A stretch of DNA of 64,000 nucleotides from Flavobacterium sp. 1355. Its GTDB lineage: Bacteria; Bacteroidota; Bacteroidia; Flavobacteriales; Flavobacteriaceae. The DNA lies in the NCBI RefSeq assembly GCF_017833415.1, contig NZ_JAFICC010000020.1, forward strand, positions 39,613 through 103,612. The letters are read 5' to 3'. Below are positions 54,841-63,978 of this stretch, one piece after another. The notes beneath the pieces are model-generated. The model was not told the origin of the DNA, searched no databases, and saw nothing but the letters and a program-made list of their open reading frames with translations. Both the position numbers and the translations under genes were made by a program. The stretch's first letter is position 1. Each line of letters starts with the position of its first letter.

Positions 54841-57114
54841 ATGAAAATATCCAGTAAAAATATACTTTTAGGAATATCATTTTTGTTTACCATAATCATT
54901 AATGCCCAGCAAACCGTCCATCAATTTGTAGATCCAATGATCGGGTCAGAAGGAGTTGGCAGGGTTTTTATAGGTCCGTCGTGTCCATACGGAATGGTAA
55001 AACCAAGTCCGGATTGTACCTCAAGCCCAAACAGTGGCTGGCTGCCAATGCCAAAAGAAGTAACAGGCTTCAGTCAGGTACACGTAAGCGGAACAGGTGG
55101 AGGCCCGAAATACGGAAACATTCAAATTATGCCATTTTCCGGTGCTTTGGATAAAATGGATCAGACTTCTTTCAGGGCAGAAGAAAATGTAAAACTGGGT
55201 TACTACGAAACGATTTTCAAAGAAAATAAAATCAAAACCGAAATCACTACAGGTGAAAAAGTTTCTTTTTACCGTATTACTTACCCAAAAAATACCTCAA
55301 AAGAATTAAAAATTGATCCCGGTTTTTTTCTTGGAGAAGAAAAGATTCCTGATGCAAGAGAAGCGCAGCAGTTTGTGGGTTCGCAGATCGAAATTGTCTC
55401 CGATACCGAAGTGAGAGGCTACAGCAGAATAAGAGGAGGCTGGAATAACGGCCGCGCTTACACGGTTTATTTTTGGGCGGTTTTCGATCAGCCAATTGCA
55501 AAATATGTAACCTTTAAAGACGGAAAATTTTACAGCAATCAAAAAGCCCAATTTGATTCAGGGAAAAAAACAGCAGCTTTACTTTCTTTCGGAAACGGCG
55601 GAAAAGAACAACTGAATGTCAAAATCGGAATATCATTTTTAAGTGAATTAAAAGCCAAAAATAATATTGAGGTTGAAATTCCACATTGGGATTTTAATAC
55701 CGTTTTATCCACTTTAGAAAATAAATGGGAAGCATTATTAAGCCGAATTAAATTATCTGAAGATACATCAGACGAATATAAAAAAATGTTCTACACCGGT
55801 TTATATCATACGATGATCATGCCGGTTGACCGAACTGGGGAAAATCCGCTTTGGACAAATGATGAACCTTATTATGATGATTTTTACACCATTTGGGATA
55901 CTTTTAGAACATCAAGCCCTTTAATTACGCTGATAGATTCTAAACGTAAAGTTGAAATTATCAACGCCATGCTCAATATTTACAAACGCGAAGGTTATTT
56001 ACCCGAAGGAAGAAGCGGTAACGACAACGGAAGAACACAAGGAGGTTCAAACGCTGAGGTTGTTCTGGCAGATGCTTTTGTAAAAAACTTAAAAGGAATC
56101 GATTATGAACTTGCGCTGCAGGCCATGCTCAAAGACGCGACAGTTCCGCCGGGAGGCAATGAAGAAAAAGAAGGAAGAGGCGGATTAATAGATTATCTAA
56201 AATTAGGATATGTTCCCTTCGGCACAGACCGTGCAGGAAACCGAACAATCGATTATGCCTACAACGATTATAATATTGCCGTTGTAGCCAAAGGATTAGG
56301 TAAAACAGATTTATACAATCAATACATCAAACAAGCCGACAGCTGGCAGAATTTATGGCGTCCTGATTATGAAAATAACGGAGCCAAAGGTTTTATTATG
56401 CCAAAAGACAAAGACGGAAACTGGCTGGATGATGTTGTTTTTGGAGAATCAAAGATTCAGAAACCTACTTATAAATATACACCCGTAATTATCGAATCGC
56501 CTTGGTATGTTTGCCATTGGTGCGTGTTTTTCTACGAAGGAAATTCTTGGGAATATTCCTTTAGCATTCCGCATGACGTTCCCGAACTTGTTAGTAAATC
56601 AGGCGGAGAAAAAGCTTTTGAGGACAGATTGAATACTTTCTTTAATTCAGAGTTGTATAATGTGGCCAACGAACCTTCGTTTTTAACACCATGTCTGTAT
56701 CACTGGATCGGGAAACCGTATTTGAGCAGCGACAGAATAAGAACAATTATCAAAAATAATTTCAATACTTCAAGAGAAGGATTACCGGGCAATGACGATT
56801 CGGGTGCAATGTCTTCGTGGCTTGCTTTTCATATGATGGGCTTATATCCAAATGCCGGACAGCCTTATTATCTGATTAATACGCCTTTGGTAAAAGAAAC
56901 AACGATTCAATTAGAAAACGGTAAAAAGTTTAAAATCGCTGCTAAAAAAATGAGCGATAAAAACAAATATATAAAAACCGCTTTATTAAACGGAAAACCT
57001 TATAACAAAGCATGGATTTTACACGATGATATTAATAACGGAGGAGAATTAATTCTGGAAATGGATTCTAAACCTTCGGCTTGGGGAACTACTATTTTAC
57101 CACCAGCTAAATAA
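54841..57114 (+). CDS. GH92 alpha-mannosidase
   Basis: The 757-residue protein has a signal peptide (MKISSKNILLGISFLFTIIINAQ) and the canonical GH92 pattern. VDPMIGSEGVGRVFIGPSCPYG is present near residues 30-51 and FSQVHVSGTGG near residue 77. YEGNSWEYSFSIPHD contains the acid E566, and GNDDSGAMSSW contains D652-D653, the calcium-linked base region. It should cleave terminal alpha-mannose from alpha-mannan or N-glycan oligosaccharides in the periplasm. Its stop is 1 nt before the start of the next gene, so they are coupled. It is a stronger GH92 match than the paralogue upstream. Confidence 0.93.
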   Translation: MKISSKNILLGISFLFTIIINAQQTVHQFVDPMIGSEGVGRVFIGPSCPYGMVKPSPDCTSSPNSGWLPMPKEVTGFSQVHVSGTGGGPKYGNIQIMPFSGALDKMDQTSFRAEENVKLGYYETIFKENKIKTEITTGEKVSFYRITYPKNTSKELKIDPGFFLGEEKIPDAREAQQFVGSQIEIVSDTEVRGYSRIRGGWNNGRAYTVYFWAVFDQPIAKYVTFKDGKFYSNQKAQFDSGKKTAALLSFGNGGKEQLNVKIGISFLSELKAKNNIEVEIPHWDFNTVLSTLENKWEALLSRIKLSEDTSDEYKKMFYTGLYHTMIMPVDRTGENPLWTNDEPYYDDFYTIWDTFRTSSPLITLIDSKRKVEIINAMLNIYKREGYLPEGRSGNDNGRTQGGSNAEVVLADAFVKNLKGIDYELALQAMLKDATVPPGGNEEKEGRGGLIDYLKLGYVPFGTDRAGNRTIDYAYNDYNIAVVAKGLGKTDLYNQYIKQADSWQNLWRPDYENNGAKGFIMPKDKDGNWLDDVVFGESKIQKPTYKYTPVIIESPWYVCHWCVFFYEGNSWEYSFSIPHDVPELVSKSGGEKAFEDRLNTFFNSELYNVANEPSFLTPCLYHWIGKPYLSSDRIRTIIKNNFNTSREGLPGNDDSGAMSSWLAFHMMGLYPNAGQPYYLINTPLVKETTIQLENGKKFKIAAKKMSDKNKYIKTALLNGKPYNKAWILHDDINNGGELILEMDSKPSAWGTTILPPAK

Positions 57115-57115
57115 A

Positions 57116-57691
57116 ATGATAAGCAAAATGAAAAATATATTTTTAATGATTCTTTTTTGTATCGTTTATCAAAATGGAACAGCTCAGAATTATGTTCCAA
57201 CACTAAAAAACAATACAGAATTAAATTATGTCTGTAAACTGCACGGACAGACTAGAACTTTATCACTTATAGCTCAAACGGCAGGTGACGGACTAACTTT
57301 TAAACTAGAAACCAGAGGCGTAAAAAGCAGTATTGTCATGCTTCCCGAAGCGGTAAAAAACGGAAATGCCTTAAGTTTTAATCAAGGAGAATACGCACCG
57401 GTTTTAAACTTAAAACCAGCAGAAACCTTTTTCATGATTTCAAGATCGGCGTATCAGGATTTAGTAAAAAACAGTTCTTTTGTGTACAATAATACTACCT
57501 ATGTTCTGGACAAAAATGAAGATAAAAATGGTGTTTCTGTTGACGGAAAATTAATCGATGCGCTGCACGTAATTGCACAAATTGACGAAACTGAAATGTG
57601 GATTGTAAAAAATCCGGAGTTTCCTTTAATCTGTAAAATAATCAAGAATCCGTTAGGGATTAATTTCACATTGGTGAAAGTAGTAGATTAA
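57116..57691 (+). CDS. Secreted protein of unknown function in the glycan locus
   Basis: The 191-residue protein starts 1 nt after the GH92 stop (an alternative ATG at 57128 would also give a signal peptide). The signal ends around NGTAQ. The mature part has about 165 residues with beta-strand character (LNYVCKLHGQTRTLSLIAQ, then DGLTFKLETRGVKSSIVML) and two Cys (one near residue 44, one near residue 176), without catalytic signatures that I recognise. The tight coupling to the GH92 gene suggests it works with it, for instance as a periplasmic accessory. Function not assigned. Confidence 0.65.
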   Translation: MISKMKNIFLMILFCIVYQNGTAQNYVPTLKNNTELNYVCKLHGQTRTLSLIAQTAGDGLTFKLETRGVKSSIVMLPEAVKNGNALSFNQGEYAPVLNLKPAETFFMISRSAYQDLVKNSSFVYNNTTYVLDKNEDKNGVSVDGKLIDALHVIAQIDETEMWIVKNPEFPLICKIIKNPLGINFTLVKVVD

Positions 57692-57711
57692 TAAATTGTT
57701 TTACGCAAGGC

Positions 57712-57744
57712 AGACCTAACAGGTTTTTAAAACCTGTTAGGTCT
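57712..57744. repeat. Perfect 33-bp palindrome (possible terminator or dispersed repeat)
   Basis: AGACCTAACAGGTTTT (57712-57727), a single T, then AAAACCTGTTAGGTCT (57729-57744): 16-nt arms without mismatch. It lies 20 nt after the stop codon at 57691. The layout with TTTT-T-AAAA at the centre is the same as for the palindrome at 63711. Confidence 0.8.
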
Positions 57745-57770
57745 ATATTATAATATCAAAACAATAAACA

Positions 57771-59603
57771 ATGCCATTCAAAAATATCTTTTGTTCATTG
57801 CTTCTTTTAGTTCTGGTTTCCTGCAAAACAGAACAGCATTTCAATGAGAAAAAGCTCCAAATCGCTTTTATAGCTGATGTTCATTTACAAGATATTTTTG
57901 CTCAATTTGAAGACAATAATTATCGCGGAATCAAAAATCCGGTTACGGGCGAATATGCCAATATCAGGACAATGAATGCTCAATTGCATTCTACCAGAAT
58001 TTTCAATGAAAATTATTTTGCCTTTTTAGAAGCCTTAAATGATATTGTCAAAAGAGGCATCAAACAAGTTGTACTTCCGGGAGATTTTAGCGACGACGGA
58101 CAGCCCGTTCACGTGCGTGGATTGAGAAAAATACTCAACGAATATTCCCAAAAATACGGAATCTCTTTTTTTGTTACCACTGGTAATCATGATGTTGTAA
58201 GACCATTTTCGCAAGATGCCGCTAAAACTGATTTTTTAGGAAAAGACGGAAAAGAGCAGATCATCAGCAGTTCAAAAAATTTCGATAAAAGTAAAAGCGA
58301 ACTGAAACCCATTATCACTGCCGATATAAAAAACTGGGGATATAAAGAAACCATTCAGGAAATGCGAGATTTTGGTTTTTTTCCAAAAAAGACCGATTTG
58401 TATTGGGAAACGCCTTTTTCAAATTACACTTATGAACAATATGATTTTGAGGAAGCTCAAAAAGAATCTGTTTTAGAAAAAAGAACGTATATAGTTAAAA
58501 ACACTAATCTATATCTTCCGGACGCCAGTTATGTAGTCGAACCAATTAAAGGAATCTGGCTTTTGGCAATTGATGCCAATGCTTATGTTCCTAACGAAAA
58601 ATTATCAGGAAAACCAGATGATCCGCATGATTTTTCGGGAGCAAATACAGGTTACAATAACGTTCTGATTTATAAAAGCCATTTATTAAACTGGGTAAAG
58701 AAAGTTTCCGCGGAAGCGAAACAAAAAGGAAAAATACTGATTGCTTTCAGTCATTATCCGATGGTGGATTTTAACGACAATGCATCACCGGAATTAAAGC
58801 AGCTATTTGGTGCCGATAAAATGCAGCTCCAGCGAGTTCCTAACGAAGAAGTGGCGCAGCAATTTGCAGATGCAGGGATTCAGATTCATTTTGGAGGCCA
58901 CATGCACATCAACGATACGGGCGTAAGAACATCAGCAAAAGGAAATACTTTATTTAATATTCAAACGCCTTCGCTTGCAGCTTATATGCCGGCTTATAAA
59001 ATATTGACGATTCATTCTGATTCTGAATTTGAAGTAGAAACGGTTGTAATTGGCAAAGTGCTTGGTTTCAATAGCTTATTTCCTTTTTATGAAGAGGAAT
59101 ATGCACATTTGCAAAGTAGTAAAAGCGAGCATATTTGGAACAAAGAAATTTTAAAAGCCAAGGATTATGCAGCATTTACAAACTGGCATTTAAAGGAATT
59201 AGTTCGTTTAAGATTTTTACCCGAAGATTTCCCGGCTGAATTTCTAAAAACAATAATAAGTCTTTCAGGAAAAGATTTATTAGAAATGAATAAAAATGCA
59301 TCAGAAACTGATAAAGAGTTGAAATTAAATTCTCTCACAATTTCCAATTTTGAATTATGGACGGGTTTTGATATGATTTTCGATTTTTACCGTTTAAAAA
59401 GTGCTGATGAATTGGCTTATTCAGAAATTGGAAACAAGAGATTAAAGCAATATGAATTGGTTTGTCGACAGTTGAAAAAATCAAATGATCCAAAACTGAT
59501 TTTATGGGCAGAAATATTCTTGAAAACCATGACTGGAGATCCTTCTGATCATTTTATGATCGATCTTAAAAACAACCAAATTGATAATTTATCTGTTAAA
59601 TAA
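57771..59603 (+). CDS. Calcineurin-like metallophosphoesterase lipoprotein
   Basis: The 610-residue protein has a lipobox LVLVSC (C18) and no acidic signal after the Cys. It has the metallophosphoesterase motifs D36-x-H38 (FIADVHLQ), GDFSDDG near residue 105, GNHD near residue 143, FSHYPMVDF near residue 327 and GGHMHIND near residue 377. Together these bind two metal ions that hydrolyse phosphate esters or diesters. The C-terminal 200 residues are mostly helical and not recognised. Inside a mannosidase-rich locus it could remove phosphate from phosphorylated glycans, or phosphodiester-linked groups, but this is inferred from position alone. Confidence 0.87.
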   Translation: MPFKNIFCSLLLLVLVSCKTEQHFNEKKLQIAFIADVHLQDIFAQFEDNNYRGIKNPVTGEYANIRTMNAQLHSTRIFNENYFAFLEALNDIVKRGIKQVVLPGDFSDDGQPVHVRGLRKILNEYSQKYGISFFVTTGNHDVVRPFSQDAAKTDFLGKDGKEQIISSSKNFDKSKSELKPIITADIKNWGYKETIQEMRDFGFFPKKTDLYWETPFSNYTYEQYDFEEAQKESVLEKRTYIVKNTNLYLPDASYVVEPIKGIWLLAIDANAYVPNEKLSGKPDDPHDFSGANTGYNNVLIYKSHLLNWVKKVSAEAKQKGKILIAFSHYPMVDFNDNASPELKQLFGADKMQLQRVPNEEVAQQFADAGIQIHFGGHMHINDTGVRTSAKGNTLFNIQTPSLAAYMPAYKILTIHSDSEFEVETVVIGKVLGFNSLFPFYEEEYAHLQSSKSEHIWNKEILKAKDYAAFTNWHLKELVRLRFLPEDFPAEFLKTIISLSGKDLLEMNKNASETDKELKLNSLTISNFELWTGFDMIFDFYRLKSADELAYSEIGNKRLKQYELVCRQLKKSNDPKLILWAEIFLKTMTGDPSDHFMIDLKNNQIDNLSVK

Positions 59604-59655
59604 TTTTTATATTAATTAAATCAAAAAGATTAAATTGCATTTATAATTTATTTCG

Positions 59656-62600
59656 ATGAGACAAAAATCCATTATGCTATTCTTATTTTTTGCCATTTTT
59701 TATCATTCGTATTCACAGAATATAAAATTTGCGCATTACAATGACAATAACGGATTGTCTCATAATTCGGTACGCCATATTGTACAGGATAAAAAAGGCT
59801 TCATGTGGTTTGGAACGTTCTCAGGATTAAATCGTTTTGACGGTTATCAGTTCAAAAACTACATGAGTTCTTCACCGGGAAAAAATAAATTGTACAATGA
59901 TGACATCACAGCTTTGGAGCTTGATGAAGCATCTAATCAATTATGGATTGGCAGCCGAAAAGGATTGACACTTTTCCAAATGGATACCCATGTTTTTACT
60001 ACTTTTTTTAATAAAAAAGAAGACCCAAACAGTCTGCCCGATGATGAAGTAAGATCGGTTTATGTAGATAAATTTAAAAGAGTCTGGGTGGGTACCAAAA
60101 CAAAAGGAGTTTATCTGTTCTTTTTAAAAGAAAATCGATTCGAAAAAATTAAACTTAAAGGTTTTGATTACGTAAAAGAAATTTTTGAAGATAAAAAAGG
60201 CAATATCTGGATTGGTAGTTACGAAAAATCAGGTGTCGCAAAAATAACAATGGATGCCAAAGGAGCAATTGTACGAATTAATAATTACACACTTTCTGTT
60301 CCATATTCCAACATAAAAAATCCATACATCAATTTTATTTACGAAGATGCCAAGTCGGATATTTTTGTCGGAACCCGTGAAGGTTTATATAAACTTAATA
60401 AAACCAGTGATCAATTTGTCAATTTATATATAGAAAGCAAACAGATTAGAGGCGCTTTAGGACCTTATTTTTTATCAGTTGCCCGCGCTCCCGATGGAAA
60501 ATACTGGGTTGGAACTTTGGGCGGATTGCTGGTTTGTAATCAATTAGAAGATATTCAGAAAGGAAATTATAAATGGTATTATTCTATTTTATCAGATGAT
60601 ACTTCGATTGTAGATAATTTAATTTCAGCACTTTATTTTGATGCTTCCGGAGTTTTATGGATCGGGACAGAAGACGGCCTGGACAAATATGATCCTTATG
60701 AAAATCAGTTCACTTTAAACAAAGACATTTCACGTTCCATCGGCAATCAGGCACCGCGTATAAGAGGTTTTGCCAAAACATATGACGAAAAAGTGATTGT
60801 GGCAACTTATCATAACGGACTTTTTATTTCAAATACAAAAGGCTCAACTCCTTTACATAACACAGGAAAAGATATTGCCAGTATTTATTCTGACGACGGT
60901 AAAATCTTTTATTGCGGTCTTTGGGACGGAAATATATTAGTGTACAATTACAGTACAAATTCTTCCAGAGAAATAAAGGCAGGATTTGAAAAATCCCCTG
61001 TTTTTGCTTTTACAAAGATTACAGACGATTCGATGATAGTAGGTTCTTTTGGAGAAGGCGCAGTAATTTTGAACACCAAAACGCTGCAAGTAGAAACATC
61101 AAGTAAACTTTTACCGGACTTTCAGATTAATGCAATTGAAAGAGATGCTAAAAATAACGTTTGGTTTGCCACAGAAACCGGAGTTGTAAAATACAATATC
61201 AATTCTGGAAAAATAGAAACCTATTCGTCGCTTTTTATCAAAGAAAAAGGAGTTCCTCATGATGAAAATGTGAGTGACGTTTTGGTTGATGCAAAAGGTA
61301 AAATATGGGCGTCAACACGTTTTGGACTGTGTTTATACGATCCGAAAAAAAATGAATTTGAACCGGTAAAGAATCTTAAAGAACTTTCGGGCAAATGGAT
61401 TACTGATATTTTATCAGATACACAAGGAAATTTGTGGCTGAATATCAATAACAATAATATTGCTTTCGTTAAATCTAATTTAAAGGATATTAGTATTTAC
61501 CATGTAAACAGTGGTAACAGATTGGATGTTTTTAGTTCAAGCGGCTTTTTTTATTTTAATAATTCAAATATTTTTCTGGGAGGTAAAAATGGAATTATTT
61601 CTTTTTCACCGCCTGCAATGAAAAGAAATAATTGGTCGCCGCTGCCCGTTATTTCCGAATTTAAAATTCAGAATGAAGAAGTTTTCCCGGAAATGGAAAT
61701 TAATGGAGAAATTCCGCTTTCAAAAGATTTGAACTATGGAAACGAAATAGAACTTACCCATAAGAACCGCGATTTTTCGATTCAGTTTTCGGCTCCATCT
61801 TTTGCAAACGAAAAGCTGAATAAGTTTCAATATATGCTGGAAGGTTTTGATAAGCAATGGATTACGGTTAATAGTACGTCAAGAATAGTTCAGTATACAA
61901 ATCTTTATCCCGGAAATTATGTTTTTAAAATAAGATCAAGCAACAGCGACGGATATTGGAGCAAAACAGTTTCATATAAAATAAAAATCCTGCCGCCTTT
62001 TTGGCTGACGCCTATTTCTTTTATACTGTTTTTAGCCCTTTTATTTGGTGTTTTTTATTTCATTAGAAAAGAAATCAAAAACCGAATTCGTTTAAAACAA
62101 GAACTGCTTACCGAAAAAGTAAACAGAGAACACGACGTTAAATTGAATAATGAGAAATTACGTTTCTTCACCAATATCTCGCATGAATTAAGAACACCTT
62201 TAACGCTTATTTTAGGTCCGGCGAAACAGCTTTTGGATGAAAGCAGTAACGCAACGGATTATGAAAAAAGCAGATACAATTTAATTTATCAAAATGCCAG
62301 CAGATTACTGAATCTGGTAAATCAGGTATTAGATTTTAGAAAAGCGCAGTCAGGTGAATTAAAGCTAAAAGTAACTAAAACCGATATTCTGGTTTATTCG
62401 AAAAATATTTTTGACTCCTTTAAGGAAATGGCTTATGATAAAAAGATTAAGCTTAATTTTATTACCGAAGATGATGAAATAAACGGCTGGCTGGATAATG
62501 ATAAGTATGATAAAATCCTGTACAATCTCTTGTCGAATGCATTAAAGTTTACCAATAAAAACGGAAATGTAGACTTGTACATCAGGCTTAAAGATACGGT

Positions 62601-63690
62601 TGAAGATATTTTAGTGATTGAAGTAACCGATGACGGAATAGGGATTCCGTTAAAAAGCCAGGAAAAAATTTTCAAACGATTTTATCAGGCATCAAACAGT
62701 AAAGCCCATAATACAGGATCGGGTATTGGTTTGTCGTTGGTAAAATCTTTAGTAGCAATACACAAAGGAATTATTTCTGTAGAAAGTACACCGGGAAAGG
62801 GAAGTACATTTAAAGTTGAAATTCCGATTGACCGCGCTTCTTACGAGCATAAAGAGGTGTTTGAATATGCGCTTAAAAATGACAGTTTAAGTATGCTTAT
62901 TCCGGAAAAAGCGGCTAAGAAAATCATTCAAAATACAGATTTAAAAGAAAAAATATTAGTAATTGAAGATAACAGCGAGCTTAGAAAATATCTGGTGGAC
63001 TATTTATCTGATTATTACAAAGTTTATGATGCCGAAAACGGGGAAGAAGGTTTGAGAATCTGCCGACAAATTAAACCAATTTTATGCGTTACCGATGTTA
63101 TGATGCCTGTTATGGATGGACTGGAGTTTTGTCAGCAACTAAAAAATGATGAATTCATAAGCCATATTCCGGTTGTGATGCTTACTGCACTTTCTGAAAA
63201 TATGGATAAAGTAAAAGGCTATGACATGGGAGCCGATGGTTATTTGGTTAAACCTTTTGAGCCATTATTGCTTAAAACAGTTATTGAAAACATAATCAAA
63301 TCAAGATTAGAACTTAAACAAAAATTCTCCGGTGAAGTAGAAGGAAAGATCAGCATGCTGACACATTCGCCAATTGATGAAGAATTTATGGAAAAAGTGA
63401 CCAATTTAATCAATGATAATTTAAGCGAAGTAGATCTTTCGACAGAATTTCTATGTGATAAATTGGGTGTTAGTTCTTCAAAATTATACAGAAAAATTAA
63501 AGAACTGACAGATTTGGCACCAAACGAATTTATCAGGACTATTCGTTTAAAAAAGTCAGCAGAACTGCTCAAAACTAAAAAATACAATGTCTCTGAAGTA
63601 ACCAATTTGGTGGGCTTCAATGATCCTTTATATTTCAGCAGATGCTTTAAAAAACAGTTTGGTTTTCCGCCTAGTAAGCTGATTAATTAA
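59656..63690 (+). CDS. Hybrid two-component system regulator (HTCS) of the glycan locus
   Basis: The 1344-residue protein has a signal peptide (about 1-21), a periplasmic beta-propeller of Reg_prop repeats to about residue 690 (FMWFGTFSGLNRFDG, LWIGSRKGLTLF, VWVGTKTKGVYLF and similar), a Y_Y_Y domain to about 775, and a membrane span near 781-805. Cytoplasmic domains follow: HisKA with H843 in NISHELRTPLTL, HATPase c, a receiver with D1147 in VTDVMMPVMDG, and an AraC DNA-binding domain in the last 105 residues (GFNDPLYFSRCFKKQFGFPPS). It senses an oligosaccharide in the periplasm and activates the locus directly. It is the last gene, 52 nt after the phosphoesterase. Confidence 0.95.
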   Translation: MRQKSIMLFLFFAIFYHSYSQNIKFAHYNDNNGLSHNSVRHIVQDKKGFMWFGTFSGLNRFDGYQFKNYMSSSPGKNKLYNDDITALELDEASNQLWIGSRKGLTLFQMDTHVFTTFFNKKEDPNSLPDDEVRSVYVDKFKRVWVGTKTKGVYLFFLKENRFEKIKLKGFDYVKEIFEDKKGNIWIGSYEKSGVAKITMDAKGAIVRINNYTLSVPYSNIKNPYINFIYEDAKSDIFVGTREGLYKLNKTSDQFVNLYIESKQIRGALGPYFLSVARAPDGKYWVGTLGGLLVCNQLEDIQKGNYKWYYSILSDDTSIVDNLISALYFDASGVLWIGTEDGLDKYDPYENQFTLNKDISRSIGNQAPRIRGFAKTYDEKVIVATYHNGLFISNTKGSTPLHNTGKDIASIYSDDGKIFYCGLWDGNILVYNYSTNSSREIKAGFEKSPVFAFTKITDDSMIVGSFGEGAVILNTKTLQVETSSKLLPDFQINAIERDAKNNVWFATETGVVKYNINSGKIETYSSLFIKEKGVPHDENVSDVLVDAKGKIWASTRFGLCLYDPKKNEFEPVKNLKELSGKWITDILSDTQGNLWLNINNNNIAFVKSNLKDISIYHVNSGNRLDVFSSSGFFYFNNSNIFLGGKNGIISFSPPAMKRNNWSPLPVISEFKIQNEEVFPEMEINGEIPLSKDLNYGNEIELTHKNRDFSIQFSAPSFANEKLNKFQYMLEGFDKQWITVNSTSRIVQYTNLYPGNYVFKIRSSNSDGYWSKTVSYKIKILPPFWLTPISFILFLALLFGVFYFIRKEIKNRIRLKQELLTEKVNREHDVKLNNEKLRFFTNISHELRTPLTLILGPAKQLLDESSNATDYEKSRYNLIYQNASRLLNLVNQVLDFRKAQSGELKLKVTKTDILVYSKNIFDSFKEMAYDKKIKLNFITEDDEINGWLDNDKYDKILYNLLSNALKFTNKNGNVDLYIRLKDTVEDILVIEVTDDGIGIPLKSQEKIFKRFYQASNSKAHNTGSGIGLSLVKSLVAIHKGIISVESTPGKGSTFKVEIPIDRASYEHKEVFEYALKNDSLSMLIPEKAAKKIIQNTDLKEKILVIEDNSELRKYLVDYLSDYYKVYDAENGEEGLRICRQIKPILCVTDVMMPVMDGLEFCQQLKNDEFISHIPVVMLTALSENMDKVKGYDMGADGYLVKPFEPLLLKTVIENIIKSRLELKQKFSGEVEGKISMLTHSPIDEEFMEKVTNLINDNLSEVDLSTEFLCDKLGVSSSKLYRKIKELTDLAPNEFIRTIRLKKSAELLKTKKYNVSEVTNLVGFNDPLYFSRCFKKQFGFPPSKLIN

Positions 63691-63710
63691 TTTCTTTTGC
63701 CTTGCGAGCA

Positions 63711-63743
63711 ATCTTTGTCAAAGTTTTAAACTTTGACAAAGAT
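63711..63743. repeat. Perfect 33-bp palindrome after the HTCS gene
   Basis: ATCTTTGTCAAAGTTT (63711-63726), T, then AAACTTTGACAAAGAT (63728-63743): 16-nt arms, no mismatch. CTTTGTCAAAGT recurs as a direct repeat at 63987-63998. Confidence 0.8.
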
Positions 63744-63762
63744 ATCATGAGCATAAACATAA

Positions 63763-63843
63763 CCTGTGGTTTCAACCACAGGAGCGTAATATATATCCAC
63801 AATCTAATTTTTCCCAAACGTCTCCCGTGGTTGAAACCACGGG
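63763..63843. repeat. Paired short palindromes forming a larger inverted repeat
   Basis: CCTGTGGTTTCAACCACAGG (63763-63782) and CCCGTGGTTGAAACCACGGG (63824-63843) are each palindromes with 9-nt arms. Their cores (GTGGTTTCAACCAC and GTGGTTGAAACCAC) are also reverse complements of each other, so the 81-bp unit is an inverted pair of hairpins, as in REP/BIME-like elements. Confidence 0.75.
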
Positions 63844-63865
63844 CTATATTTGAAATGCTATTCCG

Positions 63866-63978
63866 CAATCTTGTCATCCTGACGGAGGAAGGATCACACT
63901 AGAAACTCCGCAAAGAAAAGAATCAATCTTTGTCGAGCTACTTATGGAGATCCTTCCTCTGTCAGGATGACAAGATTG
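63866..63978. repeat. 113-bp inverted-repeat element at the window end
   Basis: The 30-nt arm at 63866-63895 (starts CAATCTTGTCATCC, ends AGGAAGGATC) and the 30-nt arm at 63949-63978 (starts GATCCTTCC, ends GACAAGATTG) are reverse complements with one mismatch. The 53-bp interior has no ORF. The size and layout fit a MITE-like or REP-like dispersed element. Confidence 0.8.

Noticed and set aside
63702..63902. 66-codon rightward and 64-codon leftward frames at the end
   Set aside because: Both run across the palindromic repeats and have no protein-like features.
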